Below, one piece after another: positions 9,268 to 19,319 of a DNA stretch of 64,000 nucleotides. Source of the DNA: Burkholderiaceae bacterium. Lineage in GTDB: Bacteria > Pseudomonadota > Gammaproteobacteria > Burkholderiales > Burkholderiaceae_D. Positions within the stretch are counted from its first letter, which is position 1; every line of letters begins with the position of its first letter. The stretch covers positions 1 through 64,000 of the forward strand of contig JAOASL010000048.1 of NCBI GenBank assembly GCA_030158675.1. Reading direction: 5' to 3'. Made by a program: the position numbers and the translations under genes. The notes beneath the pieces are model-generated. The model was not told where the DNA came from and did not search any database. It saw only the letters and a program-made list of their open reading frames with translations.

Positions 9268-10838
9268 CGAAGCCCGGCGTCGTCTGGTTCAAGCGCGACC
9301 TGCGCGTATTCGACCACGCGCCGCTGGTCGAAGCGGCCAGGCACCGTGAAGTGCTGCCGCTGTATGTGTATGAGCCCGAGCTGCTGCATGCGCCCGACAG
9401 CGCGCCGCAACACCTTGGCTTCATCAACGAATGCCTGACCGAACTTGATCAAGCCTTGTCTGCGCGCGGCAGTCCGCTGCTGATCTGCCATGGCGAGATC
9501 ACGCAGGTATTGCAGCAGCTGTTCGAACGCTTCGGTCCTTTCGCGCTGTACTCGCACGAAGAAACCGGCAACGCGCTCAGCTACGCGCGCGACCGCCGTG
9601 TTGCGGGATGGTGTCGCGGCAACGGCATCATATGGAAAGAATTTCCGTCGAACGGCGTGGTGCGCAAGCTGACATCGCGCAATGATTGGGCCTCGATCTG
9701 GACACAGCGCATGCGGCCGCCGCCGCTTGCGGCACCCGACACCCTCAGGCCACCGGCCCTCCCGCTGTCCGGCAGCGGCCTGCTGTCACCGGAAAGCATG
9801 GGTATGCAGGGTAGCGACAAGCCACAACGCCAGCGCGGCGGACGCCGGCAGGCGGCACAGCTGACCAGGGCATTCTTCGACCAGCATCTCGCCGACTACC
9901 GCTATGCGATGTCGAGTCCGCTGTCCGCTGAAGAAAGCTGCTCGCGTCTGTCGCCGCATCTTGCGTACGGCACGCTGTCGATCCGCGAAATCGTGCACAA
10001 GGTATGGAAGACGCGCGCCGAACTGCAGGCGCTGCCTGAGCACGCCCGCCCGCGCGGCCTGCTCGCCGGCCTGAAATCCTTCGAGAGCCGGCTGCACTGG
10101 CACTGCCATTTCATCCAGAAACTTGAATCCGAGCCCGCGATCGAGATGCAGAACGTGCACCGTGGCTTCGACGATGTGCGCGCACCTGAGGTCGACCGTG
10201 AACGCTTCGAGCGCTGGCGCCGCGGCGAGACCGGCTTTCCGCTGGTGGACGCCTGCATGAAGATGCTGGCCGAAACCGGCTGGATCAATTTCCGCATGCG
10301 CGCGTTGCTGGTCAGCTTTTCCGGCTACCAGTTGTGGAACCACTGGCGTGAGCCGGCGCTGCATCTGGCGCGTGAGTTCCTCGACTACGAACCGGGCATC
10401 CACTACCCGCAAGTGCAAATGCAGTCGGGCGTCACTGGCATCAACACACTGCGCATCTACAACCCGGTCAAGCAAGCACGCGACCAGGATCCGGACGGCA
10501 GCTTCGTGAAACGCTGGCTGCCGGCGCTGCGCGCGGTCCCGCTGGAATTTATCTTCGAGCCGTGGACCATGCCGCCGGTACTGCAAGAACACCTGGGCGT
10601 GATCATCGGCCGCGACTATCCCGCGCCCGTCGTCGACCATCTCGCCACGGCTCGCCGTGCGCGTGACATCCTGTGGTCGCTGCGGCGTGACGCCGATGTA
10701 CGCGACGAATCACGCCGCGTGTTCGACAAGCACGGCAGCCGCAACCCGCAGCGCGAGGGGCGGCCGCGACGCACATCGCAGGCTGGCGCAAGCCGGGCTG
10801 CGCACGGCGCGCGGCAAATGTCGCTGGATCTGGAGTGA
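9264..10838 (+). CDS. Cryptochrome/deoxyribodipyrimidine photolyase family protein
   Basis: Canonical domain order: an N-terminal antenna domain beginning VVWFKRDLRVFDHAPLVEAA, a linker of about 50 residues rich in Pro/Ser/Arg, then the FAD-binding domain (CSRLSPHLAYGTLSIREI, then GFPLVDACMKMLAETGWINF and RMRALLVSF). The C-terminal 40 residues are basic and low complexity, ending MSLDLE. The predicted role is blue-light DNA repair or photoreception with FAD. I chose GTG 9264 because it overlaps the previous stop (GTGA) and has GGAG six bases upstream; ATG 9231 is an alternative that adds 11 residues. The pair of neighbouring photolyase-type genes suggests a shared function. Confidence 0.88.
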   Translation: MTKPGVVWFKRDLRVFDHAPLVEAARHREVLPLYVYEPELLHAPDSAPQHLGFINECLTELDQALSARGSPLLICHGEITQVLQQLFERFGPFALYSHEETGNALSYARDRRVAGWCRGNGIIWKEFPSNGVVRKLTSRNDWASIWTQRMRPPPLAAPDTLRPPALPLSGSGLLSPESMGMQGSDKPQRQRGGRRQAAQLTRAFFDQHLADYRYAMSSPLSAEESCSRLSPHLAYGTLSIREIVHKVWKTRAELQALPEHARPRGLLAGLKSFESRLHWHCHFIQKLESEPAIEMQNVHRGFDDVRAPEVDRERFERWRRGETGFPLVDACMKMLAETGWINFRMRALLVSFSGYQLWNHWREPALHLAREFLDYEPGIHYPQVQMQSGVTGINTLRIYNPVKQARDQDPDGSFVKRWLPALRAVPLEFIFEPWTMPPVLQEHLGVIIGRDYPAPVVDHLATARRARDILWSLRRDADVRDESRRVFDKHGSRNPQREGRPRRTSQAGASRAAHGARQMSLDLE

Positions 10839-10845
10839 GGCAGCC

Positions 10846-11727
10846 ATGCTGAAAGGCATACTCAGCGCCGGTGCCGCATTCACATTGTGGGGCGTGTTCC
10901 CGGTCTATCTTCGTCTGCTCAAGCAGGTGCCGGCGCCGGAGATCCTGTCGCATCGCGTGGTCTGGTCGGTGGTGCTGCTACTGGTGATCCTGGCGGTGCG
11001 ACGGCAATGGCAATGGCTGCACTCAGTACGGCAGCGTCCTCAGATTGTGCTGGCCTTCGTCGCCAGCGCAGCGCTCTTGGGTGCGAACTGGGTGGTCTAT
11101 ATCTGGGCCGTCAACAGCGACCGCGTGATCGACGCCAGCCTTGGCTACTTCATCACGCCGCTATTCAATGTGCTGTTTGGCATAGTGCTCGGCGAGCGGC
11201 TGCGCCCACCGCAATGGATTCCGATCCTGCTGGCCGCCTGCGGCGTACTGTGGCTGACCATCTCGGCCGGACAACTGCCGTGGATTGGCCTGGTACTCGC
11301 GATCACGTTCAGCCTGTACGGCGTGATCCGCAAGACCGCCGCGCTGGGCGCGCTGGAAGGCTTGTCCGTGGAAACCGCGGTGCTGCTGCCGGTAGCGGCA
11401 GGCTTCCTGCTGTTGCCCGACAGCGGCTCGTCGCAGGCGTTCGGCACCACGACCACGCTCACGCTGCTGCTGATCGCAGCCGGACCGGTCACTGCGGTGC
11501 CCTTGCTGTTGTTCGCCTACGGTGCGCGGCGCATTCCGCTGTCGCTGGTCGGCGTGCTGCAGTACATCGGACCGAGCCTGCAACTGCTGCTCGGCGTACT
11601 GCTATATCAGGAACCCTTCGACGGCCACAAGCTGACCGGCTATGCGCTGATCTGGTCGGGATTGATCGTCTTTTCAGCCGAGGGTCTGTGGCGAGCGCAA
11701 CAGCGCCCGCCACAGATTCGGCACTGA
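10846..11727 (+). CDS. rarD: EamA-family transporter RarD
   Basis: A 293-residue integral membrane protein with about ten hydrophobic helices, starting MLKGILSAGAAFTLWGVFPV, and with the RarD-type segments EILSHRVVWS, NWVVYIWAVNSDRVIDASLG and YIGPSLQLLLGVL. RarD is a DMT-superfamily inner-membrane permease named for chloramphenicol resistance in other bacteria; its natural substrate is not settled. GAGG lies before the ATG, seven bases after the photolyase stop, so it is probably in the same transcript. It ends exactly where the convergent gene at 11728 ends. Confidence 0.88.
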   Translation: MLKGILSAGAAFTLWGVFPVYLRLLKQVPAPEILSHRVVWSVVLLLVILAVRRQWQWLHSVRQRPQIVLAFVASAALLGANWVVYIWAVNSDRVIDASLGYFITPLFNVLFGIVLGERLRPPQWIPILLAACGVLWLTISAGQLPWIGLVLAITFSLYGVIRKTAALGALEGLSVETAVLLPVAAGFLLLPDSGSSQAFGTTTTLTLLLIAAGPVTAVPLLLFAYGARRIPLSLVGVLQYIGPSLQLLLGVLLYQEPFDGHKLTGYALIWSGLIVFSAEGLWRAQQRPPQIRH

Positions 11728-13128
11728 TCAGGACGGACGCGCTGCGATGGCCTTATCGATGGCCGCAAGTTGCGCCCGAACGGGCTGGTCAACGATCACG
11801 AAGCTCAACGCGCTTTGCAGATAGGTGCGGAAATTCTGCAGCTCAGACAGAGACAGATCGGGTCGTGACATCGCCTGTTGAATCCATTGAAGACTGCGCC
11901 CGATAATCTGCATCGTTTCCAGCGCACCCGCTTCCAGCGAACCGGCGTGCATAAGCCTCCGGATGCCATCGATGCAATTTCCCACAATGACAGCGTTCAT
12001 CGCGCCACCCGGTTCTGACTGACTGCCAGCGGCTATCCCACCGGGCACCATCGACGGGCTGGCGCACCAGTCACGCAATGCGCGTCGCAGCCGCTCGCGT
12101 GCAATGCCCTTTTCCTGAGGCTTAGGGTTCACCACAAGCACCTCTGCGGCCACCAATCGGCCGATTCCATTCATCAGTTTGCCGATCTGGCGCGCCGTCA
12201 TCGAAGGAGCGCGCCCCTGTTCAAAATAGTCAAAGATGCTTATGCCGATGTCAGTCAGCGAAACTTTGCCTGCTTCCGTTGTGCATCCACCCAGCAGCAT
12301 TACCTGCTGTTTGCCAGGCAGCTCCAATGTGCACTGCAGGCCGGAGGTAATCCACGCCAGCACGCTCAGAACATCCCCACTGGAATGGTGCTGCGGATGA
12401 ATCAAGTGCCGATGGTGTATCTGATCCATCAACTTGCGCGTAATCCGTCGCCCGGCCTGCAGAAGCTGCATTGATTGTTCAGTTGAAAAGAGGGCGCCAT
12501 TCCGATTCAGGTCATAACAAGCTTTCAGACCATAACAAAGCAAAGCAACCTGGTTCATTGACATTTCATTCCAGCGATACCTTGGTTCTTCAAGCGCGCT
12601 CAAATGCGTCAGAAAATCTTCGACTTTGAAGGCAAGCAAGCGCAACCAGTCGCGCGAGTGCTCGCTGTTCAATTTCTTGAACCCGGAATTGCCGATGCCG
12701 GCGAGATTCTTTAACGATTGACACAGCTCGGCCAAGTGCTCGCGCTTCGGAACCGCCTTGTCGATGAACTGTTCAATCCGCAACACGCTATTGCGAACAC
12801 CGAGTTGCTGAGCGGTCAGCCCCTCGGTCGACAAGCTAAACAATCGATCACGCAACTCCGTCGCTGTCTCAGGCCTGGCAGCAGCAGTGGAACCCGTTGC
12901 GATGGGACTGGCCTGCGGCCCACTGACCAGCACCGGAGACGAGTGCGGCTCTGGTGAAGCGTTTACAGGCAGTTGCGCCGAAGCCGGCAAGCCCGTCGAT
13001 TTCTCAACGTCTTTTTTTTGTACGAGCACCGCTTTCGGAGACGACGGGAAAAGATTTTTCGGGGTTACCCACGCAGGGGTTTGGTTGCTGCTTTTGGGGG
13101 CAAGCACGTTGGGACTGGAAACGCTCAT
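11728..13128 (-). CDS. Candidate type III secreted effector, 466 aa, unrecognised family
   Basis: The first 90 residues are rich in Ser, Pro, Ala, Thr and Gln with few acidic residues (starts MSVSSPNVLAPKSSNQTP), the usual composition of a type III secretion signal. The rest is helical with irregular repeats (for example NQVALLCYGLKACYDLNRNG and SVLAWITSGLQCTLEL), recalling the helical-repeat effectors of plant-associated betaproteobacteria. There is no membrane segment. An hrp-box-like promoter lies 59 bases upstream of the ATG. GC content is lower than that of the flanking rarD and ettA. I do not recognise a named family; the effector call rests on promoter plus N-terminal composition. Confidence 0.6.
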   Translation of the reverse strand: MSVSSPNVLAPKSSNQTPAWVTPKNLFPSSPKAVLVQKKDVEKSTGLPASAQLPVNASPEPHSSPVLVSGPQASPIATGSTAAARPETATELRDRLFSLSTEGLTAQQLGVRNSVLRIEQFIDKAVPKREHLAELCQSLKNLAGIGNSGFKKLNSEHSRDWLRLLAFKVEDFLTHLSALEEPRYRWNEMSMNQVALLCYGLKACYDLNRNGALFSTEQSMQLLQAGRRITRKLMDQIHHRHLIHPQHHSSGDVLSVLAWITSGLQCTLELPGKQQVMLLGGCTTEAGKVSLTDIGISIFDYFEQGRAPSMTARQIGKLMNGIGRLVAAEVLVVNPKPQEKGIARERLRRALRDWCASPSMVPGGIAAGSQSEPGGAMNAVIVGNCIDGIRRLMHAGSLEAGALETMQIIGRSLQWIQQAMSRPDLSLSELQNFRTYLQSALSFVIVDQPVRAQLAAIDKAIAARPS

Positions 13129-13186
13129 GTTGAACCTAAGGAAATAGAGTGAACTAAACAGGCGCTAGCCGCCCGAACCAGCCTCG

Positions 13187-13214
13187 TATGTGCACTTTAT
13201 GTTCAATCTGTTCC
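13187..13214 (-). promoter_or_regulatory. hrp box-like promoter (HrpL type)
   Basis: Read on the minus strand the site is GGAACA, 15 bases, GCACATA. The HrpL consensus is GGAACC-N15/16-CCACNNA, so this matches with two mismatches and correct spacing. It faces the 466-aa candidate effector gene. Confidence 0.55.
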
Positions 13215-13301
13215 ATTATCGATCTTGCGTACCGGAGGCTGCGATCCACGTAAAATGTCCGCCCATCCGTCACTTCTTCTGACCTGACCACTTTTCACGC
13301 C

Positions 13302-14969
<1,668 letters not shown>

Positions 14970-14970
14970 T

Positions 14971-15793
14971 TCACTGGCGAGAGGCGACGGGCGCCGCCGG
15001 GGGATGCGACTGCAGAGCATTCAGGTAGTCGCTTACTGCACCGGCGTGCCCCCAGTCGATGATGGAAGTCGGCGCTCTATTTCCATCGCCGACGACAGAA
15101 ACGACACCGTAATGACGCAGCAGCTGAACCACGCCTAGATGCCGCCAGGAGATCGCGCAATCAACATATGGCATCCATCGCAGGCGGTGCACATTAGTGC
15201 ACCGCCTGATGGCGAAGCCCTGCTCTCCGCTACCAATGCAGCAATTGGTTCTTTGCCTGACCCTAGGCTCAGAAGCAGTTGCGCTGCAGCCGCCGATTCC
15301 TTCATAGCAGCAACGCTTAAAGGTATGAAACCTGCATTGGATTTCTGCATGACCAGCTCGCTCCCGGCCGACAGGAACAACACATAAATTATTGCGAGAA
15401 AGTCATTTTTTCAATGGCATGAAATAAGGCATTCTTGCCATGCGCATCCGTCGCCGAAGCGATCTCGCTGGTAACAGGATTTTCCGTGAAGATCGCTGCA
15501 TGTAATTCATTAGCCTTGGCTGCAATGAAGTCCGGCAATCTGTCTTGATGCGCAACGACTGAAGGACTCGAATGAGGTAAGCACTGCGGCAGCGCTGAAC
15601 TACTGCTGGCAGAACTTTGCCAGACCACGGTAACGGGTGAACGCTGCGCGATCGACCTGATCACTGGATAGCCATGAGCACCCCCGGGAGGCAGGGTTGA
15701 CGGAAAGGCTGGTGCATCCATTCGCGGACGGCGCTGGACAGGTTCAAAGGCCGACTGCCGTGAACCGAAACTTTGGTCTAAGGTACGTTTCAT
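14971..15793 (-). pseudogene. Frameshifted ankyrin-repeat candidate effector
   Basis: Three consecutive minus-strand frames make one protein. From ATG 15793 it reads MKRTLDQSFGSRQSAFEPVQ, a Ser/Pro/Gln-rich leader, then DAHGKNALFHAIEK before a premature stop at 15389. One extra A in the A6 run near 15412 would restore NDFLAIIYVLFLSAGSELVM, then NAGFIPLSVAAMKESAAAAQ. A second frame change near 15150 leads to WRHLGVVQLLRHYG and IIDWGHAGAVSDYLNAL, ending at 14971. The pieces resemble ankyrin repeats (G-x-x-A/P-L-x-x-A, LL). An hrp-box-like promoter precedes it. The gene was probably a type III effector and is now broken, unless slippage at the A-run rescues it. Confidence 0.6.
15181..15208. repeat. 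Perfect 12-bp stem hairpin with ATTA loop
   Basis: CAGGCGGTGCAC (15181-15192) and its exact complement GTGCACCGCCTG (15197-15208) are separated by ATTA. It lies inside the broken ankyrin-repeat gene near the second frame change. There is no T-run on either strand, so it is not an obvious terminator. It may be a scar or a small palindromic element. Confidence 0.6.
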
Positions 15794-15821
15794 CTTGATT
15801 TTTCTAAAATTCAAAACGTTG

Positions 15822-15849
15822 TTGGTGAATAATCTCCGGCCTGGGTTCC
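15822..15849 (-). promoter_or_regulatory. hrp box-like promoter (HrpL type)
   Basis: On the minus strand: GGAACC, 15 bases, TCACCAA. Against GGAACC-N15/16-CCACNNA only one base differs. It ends 29 bases before the ATG (15793) of the ankyrin-repeat pseudogene. Spacing is identical to the site at 13187-13214. Confidence 0.65.
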
Positions 15850-15877
15850 TTTTCATTTGAAACGCTCATCCGCACCG

Positions 15878-16885
15878 ATGATTCCCGATTCCCACCAAAC
15901 TTATGCAGGCGCGCTCGATATCGGCGGCACCAAGATGGCCGCCTGCATCGCTGATGCGAGCGGCCCTCTGCTGCGCCTGACTGAACCCACGCTGAGGTTC
16001 GGCACGCCGGACACGATCGTCCGCCAGGGAGTGCGCCTGCTCGATGCGTGCTGCAGACAGTTGCAGCTTGATCCTTCGATCGTGCAATCGATTGGTGTCA
16101 GCAGCTGCGGCCCGTTTGAATTGCGCGATGGTGCGCTCGGCTTCGTGCCGCCGAACCTGTGCGGCGGGCTGCCCAACGGCGACGACCTGCCGAATGACTG
16201 GATTTTCCTGCCGCTGGAATCCGTGCTGCGTGAGCGCTTCGACACCCTCAGGATTGCCAACGACTGCGTGGCCGCACTACATGGCGAGCGCGCATTCGGC
16301 AGCGCGCCGGCGAATTCGGTCTATGTCACCTGGAGTACCGGCATCGGCTTCGGCCTGTGCGTTGACGGGCATATCCTCAACGGCAAAGCGGGCAATGCCG
16401 GGCATGCGGGACACATGCTGCTGTCGGAAAACTCGGATGCGCTGTGCGGCTGCGGTAACCGCGGCGACCTCGAAGGCATGATCGGCGGACGCAATTTCGG
16501 CAAGCACCTGAACAAACCGCTGGCGCACATCTTCGATGACGCAAGACGCGGCGAGCCGGAGGCACTGGCGCTGGTGCAGCAGGCGGCAAGCTGGTTCGGA
16601 CGTGCGCTGTACAACCTGACGGCTATCCTCGACACACAGGCGATCTTCGTCGGCGGCAGTGTGTGGCGGCACAACGAAAGCCTGCTCGCGCCGCTGGTGC
16701 GTCATGAAATCGACAGCCGGTTTCCCGCGCTGACACATGGCGTGACCGTTCAAGGCGCCACGCTCGGCGAGCTGGTGACGGACATCGGCGCGTTCGCGCT
16801 GGTGATGCCGCAGGACTGGATGACAGGCTGGCGCGCGCGCAGGCCCTGGGAGACACTGGCCTCGGTTCAGCTTGGCGGTACCTGA
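15878..16885 (+). CDS. ROK-family sugar kinase (glucokinase-like)
   Basis: About 335 residues with the ROK fold: the N-terminal phosphate-binding loop GALDIGGTKMAACIAD, a catalytic-site segment IANDCVAALHGERAFG, and STGIGFGLCVDG. The zinc motif of ROK proteins (C-x-C-G-x2-G-C-x-E) appears as CGCGNRGDLE, so the third Cys is replaced by Asp. It probably phosphorylates glucose or another hexose with ATP in the cytoplasm. I chose ATG 15878; TTG 15857 would add seven residues and would overlap the divergent hrp-box region. No operon partner is evident. Confidence 0.8.
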   Translation: MIPDSHQTYAGALDIGGTKMAACIADASGPLLRLTEPTLRFGTPDTIVRQGVRLLDACCRQLQLDPSIVQSIGVSSCGPFELRDGALGFVPPNLCGGLPNGDDLPNDWIFLPLESVLRERFDTLRIANDCVAALHGERAFGSAPANSVYVTWSTGIGFGLCVDGHILNGKAGNAGHAGHMLLSENSDALCGCGNRGDLEGMIGGRNFGKHLNKPLAHIFDDARRGEPEALALVQQAASWFGRALYNLTAILDTQAIFVGGSVWRHNESLLAPLVRHEIDSRFPALTHGVTVQGATLGELVTDIGAFALVMPQDWMTGWRARRPWETLASVQLGGT

Positions 16886-16967
16886 CACAAGCGGTGCCGG
16901 CAGCGCAAGCACGCCGGCCACACAAAGCCGCTACAATCCGCCGACAAAAATAATGTCAGGAGACAGC

Positions 16968-17717
16968 GTGCCTTCTCTTTTTCCCGATCCGCTGGTCATC
17001 ACGGCGCTGTGCAAGCAGTTCGGCACGCGCCGCGCCGTCGACAACGTGAGCTTCACGGTCGGCCCGGGGGAATTCGTCGCCCTGCTGGGTCCGAACGGCG
17101 CCGGCAAATCCACGCTGTTCCAGATGTTGTCCGGCCTGTTCGTCGCCGACGGCGGCAGCGCACAGGTGGCCGGCCATGACATCAGCACCGACCCGATCAA
17201 GGCGCTCGCCGAGCTGGCGATCGTGTTCCAGCAACCCGCGCTCGATCTCGACCTGTCGGTGGCCGCGAACCTGCAATTCCAGACTGACCTGCATGGCATT
17301 GCGCGCGCCGAGGCGCGGCAACGCATCGCACACTGGCTGGAACGCTTCAAGCTCAGCGAGCGCGCGCACGAGGCCTGCCGCAACCTGTCCGGCGGCACAC
17401 GCCGCAAAGTCGAACTGGCACGCGCACTGCTGTCGCAGCCGCAATTGCTGCTGATGGACGAAGCGACGGTCGGCATTGACCCGGCGTCGCGTGCGGCCAT
17501 CCTGTCCGACGTGAAGGCGCTGTGCCGCGAGCGCGCGATGGGCGTGCTGTGGGCCACCCATCTGGTTGATGAAGCCGAGGCTGCCGATCGCATCGTCGTG
17601 ATGGCCGCCGGCGGCGTGCGCTTCAACGGCGCAGCACAAGATCTGATACAGCAGGACGGCCACGACAATCTGCTCGACGCCTTCCTGCACCTGACCCGAC
17701 CGGAGGCCCGCGCATGA
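16968..17717 (+). CDS. ABC transporter ATP-binding protein, PQQ alcohol dehydrogenase-associated
   Basis: A 249-residue ABC ATPase with Walker A LLGPNGAGKSTLF, signature LSGGTRRKVELARALL, Walker B LLLMDEATVGID and the H-loop ATHLVDEAE. GTG 16968 is preceded at the right distance by AGGAGA (16958-16963), better than ATG 16953. It overlaps the ABC-2 permease by four bases. Small ABC-2 exporters of this type recur beside PQQ-dependent alcohol dehydrogenases in Pseudomonas (ped cluster) and methylotrophs, where they are thought to export or protect against an unknown compound. The position just before the quinoprotein dehydrogenase gene fits this. Confidence 0.85.
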   Translation: MPSLFPDPLVITALCKQFGTRRAVDNVSFTVGPGEFVALLGPNGAGKSTLFQMLSGLFVADGGSAQVAGHDISTDPIKALAELAIVFQQPALDLDLSVAANLQFQTDLHGIARAEARQRIAHWLERFKLSERAHEACRNLSGGTRRKVELARALLSQPQLLLMDEATVGIDPASRAAILSDVKALCRERAMGVLWATHLVDEAEAADRIVVMAAGGVRFNGAAQDLIQQDGHDNLLDAFLHLTRPEARA

Positions 17718-18520
17718 AGCTCTCGCACGCACGCCTCGCGCTGGCCGCCATTGCCGGCCGCGAAATCCACAAATTCCTGCGCCAGCCCGGACGGCTGGCG
17801 TCCTCGCTGGTGCGTCCATTGTTGTGGATGGTGGTGTTTTCCGCCGGCTTCCGGCAAATGCCGGATCTGGGCACCGTCATGCCGTTCGATCCCCACCTGG
17901 ATTACCGACTGTATATGGTGCCGGGCCTGGCACTGATGGTCTGCCTGTTCAATGGCATGCAGTCGTCGCTGGCGATGGTGTATGACCGCGAGATGGGCGT
18001 CATGCGGCTCTTGCTGACTGCGCCGCTGCCGCGCACCTATCTGCTGGCCTGCAAACTGATGGGCGGTGCCTTCCTGTCGGTACTGCAGGCGCTGGCGTTC
18101 ATGTTGCTGGTGGTCGTCTGGGACATCGGCTTGTCGCCATGGCAAGTACTGACGGCGCTGCCGGCGCTGGTGCTGGGCGCGCTGATGCTGTCGGCATTCG
18201 GGCTGGTGCTGTCGGTCTACATCCGGCAGCTGGAGAACTTCGCCGGCACGATGAACTTCGTCATCTTCCCGATGTTCTTCCTGTCATCGGCCCTGTATCC
18301 GATCGGCCGCATGCGCGACGCCGGCGCGGAATGGGTCTTCCGGATCTCGTCGTGGAACCCGTTCACGCACGCGGTCGAGGCGCTGCGCCATGCGCTGTAC
18401 GGACAGGTAGCGGTGAGCTCACTGCTGATCGTGTGCGCGTCCGCGATCCTGTTCTATCTGGTCGCCGCTGCCGGCTATGATCCGCAGCGCGGGCTGATCA
18501 AGTCGGCCCGCGGCGGCTGA
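17714..18520 (+). CDS. ABC-2 type permease, PQQ alcohol dehydrogenase-associated
   Basis: A 268-residue ABC-2 membrane protein with about six hydrophobic helices. Recognisable parts are ASSLVRPLLWMVVFSAGF, the YDREMGVMRLLLTAPL coupling segment and FLSSALYPIG near the C-terminus. It forms the pore with the ATPase encoded immediately upstream (ATGA overlap). The substrate is unknown. It is followed at 18549 by a convergent gene. Confidence 0.85.
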   Translation: MKLSHARLALAAIAGREIHKFLRQPGRLASSLVRPLLWMVVFSAGFRQMPDLGTVMPFDPHLDYRLYMVPGLALMVCLFNGMQSSLAMVYDREMGVMRLLLTAPLPRTYLLACKLMGGAFLSVLQALAFMLLVVVWDIGLSPWQVLTALPALVLGALMLSAFGLVLSVYIRQLENFAGTMNFVIFPMFFLSSALYPIGRMRDAGAEWVFRISSWNPFTHAVEALRHALYGQVAVSSLLIVCASAILFYLVAAAGYDPQRGLIKSARGG

Positions 18521-18548
18521 GCCGGGGTCACAGGCAACCGCTCTTTTC

Positions 18549-19016
18549 CTATCCGCCCCGGCGCGCGTCGCCGGGGCCGGCATCGCCCTCTTCCGGGCAG
18601 CGCATGAAGCGCACCAGATAACCTTCGCGCCAGTCCACACCTTCATCGCCCAGATAATTATTCTGCACGAAGTACGCCTGCCGCTCGCTGGCGATACGGT
18701 TATGGCAATTATCAAAATACGCGTCACCGTGCTTTTTGTACTGCAGCACATGTACCAGCTCGTGCACGATGAAACCGCGGTCCATCGGATCGCCCGGATT
18801 CAGCGAATCGCGCAGATAAATCCGATAGCCTTCGACATCGAACAAGGCCGCCATCGTGGTACAGCGTTCCGGCACTTCCGGGCAGACCTTGGCGGCCAGC
18901 GCCTGCGCGCTGAGCTGCCCGATCGGCGGCAGTTCAGCCACGTCGATCGCAGGCAGCGCGGAATAGCGAATGGCCACAGCAAGCAGTGTCGCCAGCAGTT
19001 CGGCAGAGAGTGTCAT
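18549..19016 (-). CDS. Small HExxH-containing protein (putative metallopeptidase-like)
   Basis: About 155 residues starting MTLSAELLATLLAVAIRYSA, with a central FIVHELVHVLQYKKHGDAYF segment: His-Glu-Leu-Val-His is a zinc-binding HExxH motif. There are conserved-looking Cys residues (VCPEVPERC). The C-terminal tail is Gly/Asp rich. The hydrophobic N-terminus could be a signal anchor. Proteins of this shape are annotated as a domain of unknown function; peptidase activity is not shown. ATG 19016 is preferred over an upstream frame extension. It is divergent from the quinoprotein dehydrogenase, with about 300 bases between them that hold the dehydrogenase control sites. Confidence 0.7.
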   Translation of the reverse strand: MTLSAELLATLLAVAIRYSALPAIDVAELPPIGQLSAQALAAKVCPEVPERCTTMAALFDVEGYRIYLRDSLNPGDPMDRGFIVHELVHVLQYKKHGDAYFDNCHNRIASERQAYFVQNNYLGDEGVDWREGYLVRFMRCPEEGDAGPGDARRGG

Positions 19017-19082
19017 TGATGTCCTTTTGCCAATTTGCGCAAGTCGCACTCCTGCCGCATGAAGGATTCGTGCCACCATGAC

Positions 19083-19153
19083 TGTCACGCAATTGCGTGA
19101 CATGCCGCACGTGCTGCTGTTCAAGTTTGTGACACCTGAGCGGATTTGTGACA
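19083..19153. promoter_or_regulatory. Candidate activator sites upstream of the alcohol dehydrogenase
   Basis: A perfect 20-bp palindrome, TGTCACGCAATTGCGTGACA, occupies 19083-19102. Two direct copies of TTTGTGACA follow at 19126-19134 and 19145-19153, 19 bases apart, reusing the GTGACA half-site. They sit 54-125 bases upstream of the sigma-54 promoter, where enhancer-binding activators normally bind. The AcoR-type protein encoded at 28175 is the obvious candidate. Confidence 0.55.
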
Positions 19154-19206
19154 GCCGTTGCGCGCAGCGATGAGAGTTATTCAGGGAAATTGGTGAGGAA
19201 AATTCA

Positions 19207-19221
19207 TGGCATGCCCTTTGC
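19207..19221 (+). promoter_or_regulatory. Sigma-54 promoter of the alcohol dehydrogenase
   Basis: TGGCATG-CCCT-TTGC matches the RpoN consensus TGGCACG-N4-TTGC with one mismatch. The -24 GG and -12 GC are ten bases apart, as required. The dehydrogenase start codon lies 99 bases downstream. Confidence 0.7.
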
Positions 19222-19246
19222 CTTAGTAAAACAGTCGCTTCTGTCT

Positions 19247-19265
19247 GCTTGCCAGCTTGGCAAGC
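19247..19265. promoter_or_regulatory. Inverted repeat in the dehydrogenase leader
   Basis: GCTTGCCA (19247-19254) and TGGCAAGC (19258-19265) form perfect 8-bp arms around GCT. It falls just after the expected sigma-54 transcription start, so it could be an operator or an mRNA hairpin in the 5' leader. No regulator is assigned. Confidence 0.45.
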
Positions 19266-19319
19266 GGTGGATGCACACAATCTTGGAGCCAATACGGCAT
19301 AACCATGGGGGAGATGAAA

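Noticed and set aside
13129..13186. TTCG...TTCA pair as a PIP box (HrpX/HrpB type)
   Set aside because: Spacing is 20 bases and the second half is TTCA; the HrpL-type box nearby is a much better match.
18556..18576. CCCCGGCG/CGCCGGGG hairpin as a terminator between converging genes
   Set aside because: It lies inside the 3' end of the HExxH gene and has no T-run on either side.
19247..19276. TTGGCA...TGCA as a second sigma-54 promoter
   Set aside because: The GG-GC spacing is 12 bases rather than 10; the site at 19207-19221 fits properly.
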